The position numbers were made by a program, and so were the translations under genes. 22,500 bases of DNA from Sphaeroforma sirkka (lineage: Eukaryota > Opisthokonta > Ichthyosporea > Ichthyophonida): the NCBI GenBank assembly GCA_001586965.3, contig LUCW03000175.1:52501-75000 (forward strand), read 5' to 3'. Below the pieces are notes generated by a model. That model did no database searches. It had not been told where the DNA came from and worked only from the letters and a program-made list of their open reading frames with translations. How positions within the stretch are numbered: the stretch's first letter is position 1; every line of letters begins with the position of its first letter. Of this stretch, positions 1 through 22,500 are shown one piece after another.

Positions 1-33
1 ACTACACCTCAATGACTGAGCCAGTTGAGCAGT

Positions 34-53
34 TTTAGGGTTTAGGGTTTAAG
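34..53 (+). repeat. TTTAGGG telomere-like motif
   Basis: About two and a half copies of TTTAGGG. On the transcribed (minus) strand it reads CCCTAAA and precedes a possible acceptor CTGGCTCAG at the left edge. Confidence 0.8.
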
Positions 54-141
54 AAGTTGATTGCATATCGGTCAACAACACTTGAACACAAATGACAAGA
101 GGATTTATAGTGTTGGAATGGATCCGAAAATTGGTCAACTT

Positions 142-374
<233 letters not shown>

Positions 375-461
375 AATCTATTCACATCCACACATCAAAC
401 TGACATACACAACCACTTACAATACACAACACCACCAATATACACTATACGAATCACATAC

Positions 462-12808
<12,347 letters not shown>

Positions 12809-12844
12809 TGTACTGAATCCTTAAAGTTAGATACCTACACTTTG

Positions 12845-12856
12845 TTATAAGTTCAT
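12845..12856 (-). promoter_or_regulatory. Four-codon upstream reading frame (ATG AAC TTA TAA)
   Basis: A short reading frame closes 36 bases before the start codon of the membrane-protein gene. If the transcript starts upstream of it, this could reduce or regulate initiation at the main ATG. No TATA-type promoter element was recognised. Confidence 0.3.
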
Positions 12857-13024
12857 GTTTAAGTGCTTTTTTCACGTCGCCCGAGCGGTTAGTGACCAAG
12901 TAACGAACGGAGACTTTGTCCCTTTTGAGCGGAATGACACGAAGGTATATATATTGTGCATTTGATTATGTAAACACAAAACTGGCGACACATAACATTT
13001 AGATATGATAAAGCTCTCAAAATG

Positions 13025-13046
13025 CCACAGATATCTGTGGTTTTTT
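13025..13046. other. Perfect 16-bp palindrome followed by six T
   Basis: CCACAGATATCTGTGG is a perfect inverted repeat followed directly by TTTTTT on the plus strand. It could form a hairpin with a U tail in a plus-strand transcript, or be a dimeric protein-binding site about 220 bases upstream of the membrane-protein start codon. No associated RNA gene is visible. Confidence 0.4.
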
Positions 13047-16029
13047 AAACAAATATGTACACTGTTTTTTTTATCATGATACAGATATGTACAATTTTGT
13101 ATATATAAAAAACTTCTGAAGCATCAAGTTGGACACTGGTGACTGAAGGAATGCGAGACGCCCAGCCGACATAAGCTATTATCATTTATCCGGCCTTAAA
13201 GAGTCCAAGTCGATGGGACCCATAATAGTTGAGAGGACATTTCTTAATGCTGATAAAATCCGACTGGTCATGTTTTATTTCAGATTAATTGGGCTATTTA
13301 AACCGGTCACGATTTCGTTACACGAACATACCACCTCTCAAAGCTATTATGCGTCTTTAGTCCTTACTGCTTCAAAGAACTTCTTTAGCTGAGTTATCAC
13401 ACCTCGGATACACACCAGTCAAGACGGCATCTCAGCTGGGAGCTTCGTGATCCTGTTCCGTGTTCTTGGCACGCCGTCTCAAATTGAATAGTTTGTGATC
13501 TTGACATAATCTATCGAATTTTCACGTCTCAAGGTAACCGCTTGTTAGGCTTACCTTGTTCTAAACGAAAGTGTTATTTGTTATATATATATTTTAAATT
13601 TGATTTTATGATTTATTTTCGAAGTGAATTCCTTCAAGATTCAAATGAATTCCTTGAAATCGCCTCAGATATTGTGCGACGTGTCGAAATACATTCATGG
13701 GCATTCTGCAATGTGGTATTTTAAATACACAGCAAGTGCATCTGTCGATCGGTATATAAGCCGCTCGATAACCTTGTAGCCATTATATCTCTGGTTTCTT
13801 GTTAGTGGTGTGTTATCGGATTTTAAATAGCTGGACACTCATTTGATAGACAATATTCTGATTTGTCTTCTGTTTACGCTCGCCTGGTGCTTATTGTGCG
13901 AATTATTGGCCCTATGCATCGTCCATTTTAAACGGTGAGAATCTGCTAAACTGAAAGTGATATTTCCCACAGTAGTCTGTCTCCTGGCCACTGTTGTTCT
14001 TTAGAAGCTTGTAGTTCTTCACATGTCAGTTTTAGATTTCGCTGTGTAGTCGGGCAAATCTTTTGGATTTACAGCTAAACAATCTTTTATGTCAAGCCGT
14101 ATTAAAATGGGAGAGAGCCTATTTATTTATATCTGTGATGAAATTCTATTTTTGCCCCATGACCAATATGCAGATTTCTTGCACGGCCCTTTATATTTAG
14201 GTCTTTGCTATATTTTCGATTTCCGCTACGACAACCTTGATTTCCGCTCGAGACCCTATCCAGAGGGCCGTGTTTCCTGACGGGTTTTTAATAATCGCAT
14301 TTGTCTTTTCCTTCAAGGAATTGGTTGTGTTCATTCTTTACTTTGTTCTGTTTTGGCATATGAGTACATACTGCCTGAATTAAAAGGGTAGTTAAGCAAG
14401 CTGCTTCACGTGCCGTTTAAACCCTTTCTCAATGTCCCAAGCAGTGTCGACACTTTCGTTCAGTCTTTACGTTTATCCATTGCTGCTTCCCAATCTAAAG
14501 ATTTAAAAACAAAGTGTTGCAACTTATGCTTGCGGAGCCGGGATCAAGCTGCTTCAAGTAAAACTTTAAAGTTCCAAACGATTACTTTGCTTTGACTTTT
14601 TTGATTCCCAGACAGTTTCGGGTCCAAAAGAGCAACTTATCACAATGCTGGTGCTTGTGCTGAAAAAGTCGGAACTTTAGGCGTGTGCTTGTAAAATTGG
14701 TTGAGCGCTATAAAACTAGGATTCGATTTCAGCCATCGTGTACAACTCGTGTGCTCCGGAATTGGAGGTTCAAAATGGAGGTACATCATCGGCACACAGA
14801 TTTCTCGTATGGCTTTCAAATTTAAAATTGGAATTTCACAAGTTTCAACTGAGCATTTTCATACACAGCATTTATTTGGTTGTTAGCATCTAAATACAGG
14901 TGAATTAACAGTTAAATATATGTAGTTGTTGGGACCCATATGGTAAGTTCTTATGTGTCAATATAAAAGAACTCAAACATGAGTTTGGAATACAAACCAT
15001 AGCGTCGACTGTGCGTGTACATACACCATATCACAGAGCTATTCGCACGTTAATCAATACGCATACTTTCAATACGATTTAAAATATTCCTACAATGAAA
15101 AGCCTTTGTAGTTTATTGACATACTGAAATAAGGAATATAACACAGCAGACGCTGATATATTTGAAAATTCATTGCCCTCCAACCACCGAAACCATCGAG
15201 CCGCCACTGCCTCTCACACAGCCAGATGACTACACACGTGTACCGGCAAATACCATTTGTTGAAATATGGCTTTATCGTCTTCACTTAGTAAAGGTTATT
15301 CCCGAAGAGAATGAGGATTATTTGCACAGATGGGGACGTTTGACTCCGTGTTGGTCGGCTATAGATTATTTTTCCGGACATGAATATTAATGCATCTTTG
15401 TAATTAAAAGTATCCCTTGATTGACTGTCGTTGTCATCGAGGTCGGTTTGGGACGTCTGGTTCGTCGTACGAAATCAACAGTACGGCTCAGTTAATCAGA
15501 CATAGCCTTCTACATATCATAAGGTCATGTCATAGCCCAAATATGCGCTTTTCAAACATATATTTTCGACTAGACCACAGTCTGCTGATGAGCGGACCGG
15601 ATGTGCTCGCACTCGAACGTATGCACACCACCTCCGAGGTATACTTTATATCCTACTACGGGCTATGTATGGAATAGTTACGTGATAATCCCGAGATCAT
15701 CGACATTACACGGGTGTGGCGACGTACGAAAGAGTTTAAATTTTTCTTTATTAATACAAAGCAGGTTTTAACATCGCACTCTAACGAGAGAAGAAGAGCT
15801 GAGACGGACTCAGAGATATTTTCAAATACAATTTTTACAATTGATATATTTACATAGACGCCAAAAGAAATTACTATTGAAGCCTAAAATGGCAAGTGAA
15901 ACTGAAATTCCATGCCTAACGACGGTACTAGTATAACCACAGACGAACCTCAGCCCTCAGTTTGTATCTAGATACTACAGCACACTATTACCGGGCACAA
16001 GGGTGAACAACCTTCTGGATACCTTCAAG

Positions 16030-16073
16030 CCACTGAGTGGAACGGTATGAACCACTGAGTGGAACGGTATGAA
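16030..16073. repeat. 22-bp exact direct duplication
   Basis: Two adjacent identical copies of a 22-bp unit beginning CCACTGAGTGGAACGG, downstream of the copine poly(A) signal candidate. The unit starts with the palindrome CCACTGAGTGG (one central base). Confidence 0.85.
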
Positions 16074-16261
16074 CCATCAGGCACTCTGGTTCACATTCAG
16101 GTCTACATACACCTACAGCGTATGCGGGCGCGAGGGGAGGTTGACAAACTGAACCCTACTGCGAAACTATCGAGTATAGGGATACCATAAAATAAGGAAT
16201 ATCATGTCTGTACTGTCTATTATTAAGAAGGCTATGTCTGTACAAGACGTGGAGAATGAGT

Positions 16262-16267
16262 TTTATT
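16262..16267 (-). promoter_or_regulatory. Candidate polyadenylation signal of the copine gene
   Basis: AATAAA on the minus strand, about 205 bases after the copine stop codon. A plausible signal by position and sequence only. Confidence 0.5.
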
Positions 16268-16472
16268 GCCTACTTACCAGCAGGAGTACTGCGTAAAGGT
16301 GTCGCTGCGACGTAGTCCTACTACATTTCTCTTGTCCTCTACTTCAAACCGTGGTATAAAAGACCGGCTCCACCAACACGGATACAAGCACACCCGGGGC
16401 GGCGTTCAATATTTGTACAGTATCGGTTGGTACGGCTTTATATGCGTGTGTATCTCCTTATCTCTACTTGAA

Positions 16473-22433
<5,961 letters not shown>

Positions 22434-22500
22434 CTATTTATAGCCCGGCAATGCGTGTTTGAGAGTCAGTATAACTCAGTACGCGTTACGTATGAATTTG

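Larger units (their letters stand above)
12809..16261. other. Intergenic stretch between the two genes, no gene recognised
   Basis: No convincing exon chain, tRNA or mobile-element protein was seen on either strand. Open frames on the plus strand reach only 60-86 codons (13542-13724, 14089-14280, 14410-14595, 14701-14886, 15417-15677). None has a recognisable domain, and all are compatible with chance. Base composition is balanced and long microsatellites are absent, in contrast to the introns on both sides. It should hold the promoter of the membrane-protein gene near its left end and the copine 3' region at its right end. Confidence 0.6.

Noticed and set aside
34-53. Chromosome end (telomere)
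   Set aside because: Only two to three TTTAGGG units are present, and similar short motifs recur inside introns throughout the window, so they are interstitial.
395-461. Extension of exon 14 to the TGA at 395-397 as the protein's end
   Set aside because: Not excluded, but a consensus GTATGT donor interrupts it and the added residues look intronic. Left as an alternative in the exon entry.
12870-12945. tRNA-like start (GTCGCCCGAGCGGTTAGTG)
   Set aside because: It resembles the A box of a Leu/Ser-type tRNA, but no GGTTCGA-type B box, anticodon arm or acceptor pairing could be found downstream.
13542-15677. Series of plus-strand frames of 60-86 codons
   Set aside because: No domain, no convincing splice-linked chain and no codon pattern unlike chance. 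Kept only as a description of the intergenic stretch.

Overview
The window is eukaryotic nuclear DNA. It shows many short exons with GT–AG introns, very long (TA)n, (CA)n and (TATG)n microsatellites inside those introns, and scattered TTTAGGG-like motifs. Two intron-rich genes can be reconstructed. Both lie on the minus strand and are read from right to left. Every proposed junction keeps the reading phase, which is the main evidence for the exon models. Copines occur in many eukaryotic lineages. The long microsatellite-packed introns would suit a unicellular relative of animals such as an ichthyosporean, but that assignment is only an inference.

Positions 22433 to 16473 hold the last seven coding exons of a copine (calcium-dependent phospholipid-binding protein with a vWA-like domain). 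They encode 238 residues: the second half of the copine domain, then an unusual tail of about 108 residues. The 5' part (C2 domains, MIDAS motif) lies beyond the right edge. A candidate AATAAA signal follows at 16262-16267.

Positions 16260 to 12809 (about 3.45 kb) are an intergenic stretch with no recognisable gene. It is strikingly poor in microsatellites compared with the introns on either side.

Positions 12808 to 462 hold fourteen phase-consistent exons of one gene: a start codon with good context, then 779 codons of a multi-pass membrane protein I do not recognise. The order is an acidic cytosolic-type N-terminal region, one membrane segment, a helical/acidic region, three membrane segments, a soluble insert with a basic linker, and about eight more membrane segments. 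The 3' end probably lies at or beyond the left edge.

The introns hold nearly all the repeats: pure (TA)n blocks of several hundred bases, hexamer (CACACG)n arrays in both genes, and minisatellites with units of about 15, 22-31, 24, 84-104 bp. Two patterns look non-random. TTTAGGG-like motifs tend to lie next to splice sites in a fixed orientation. Short direct duplications also repeatedly straddle exon-intron borders.

The two genes share strand and neighbourhood, but nothing in the sequence shows that they act in one pathway.
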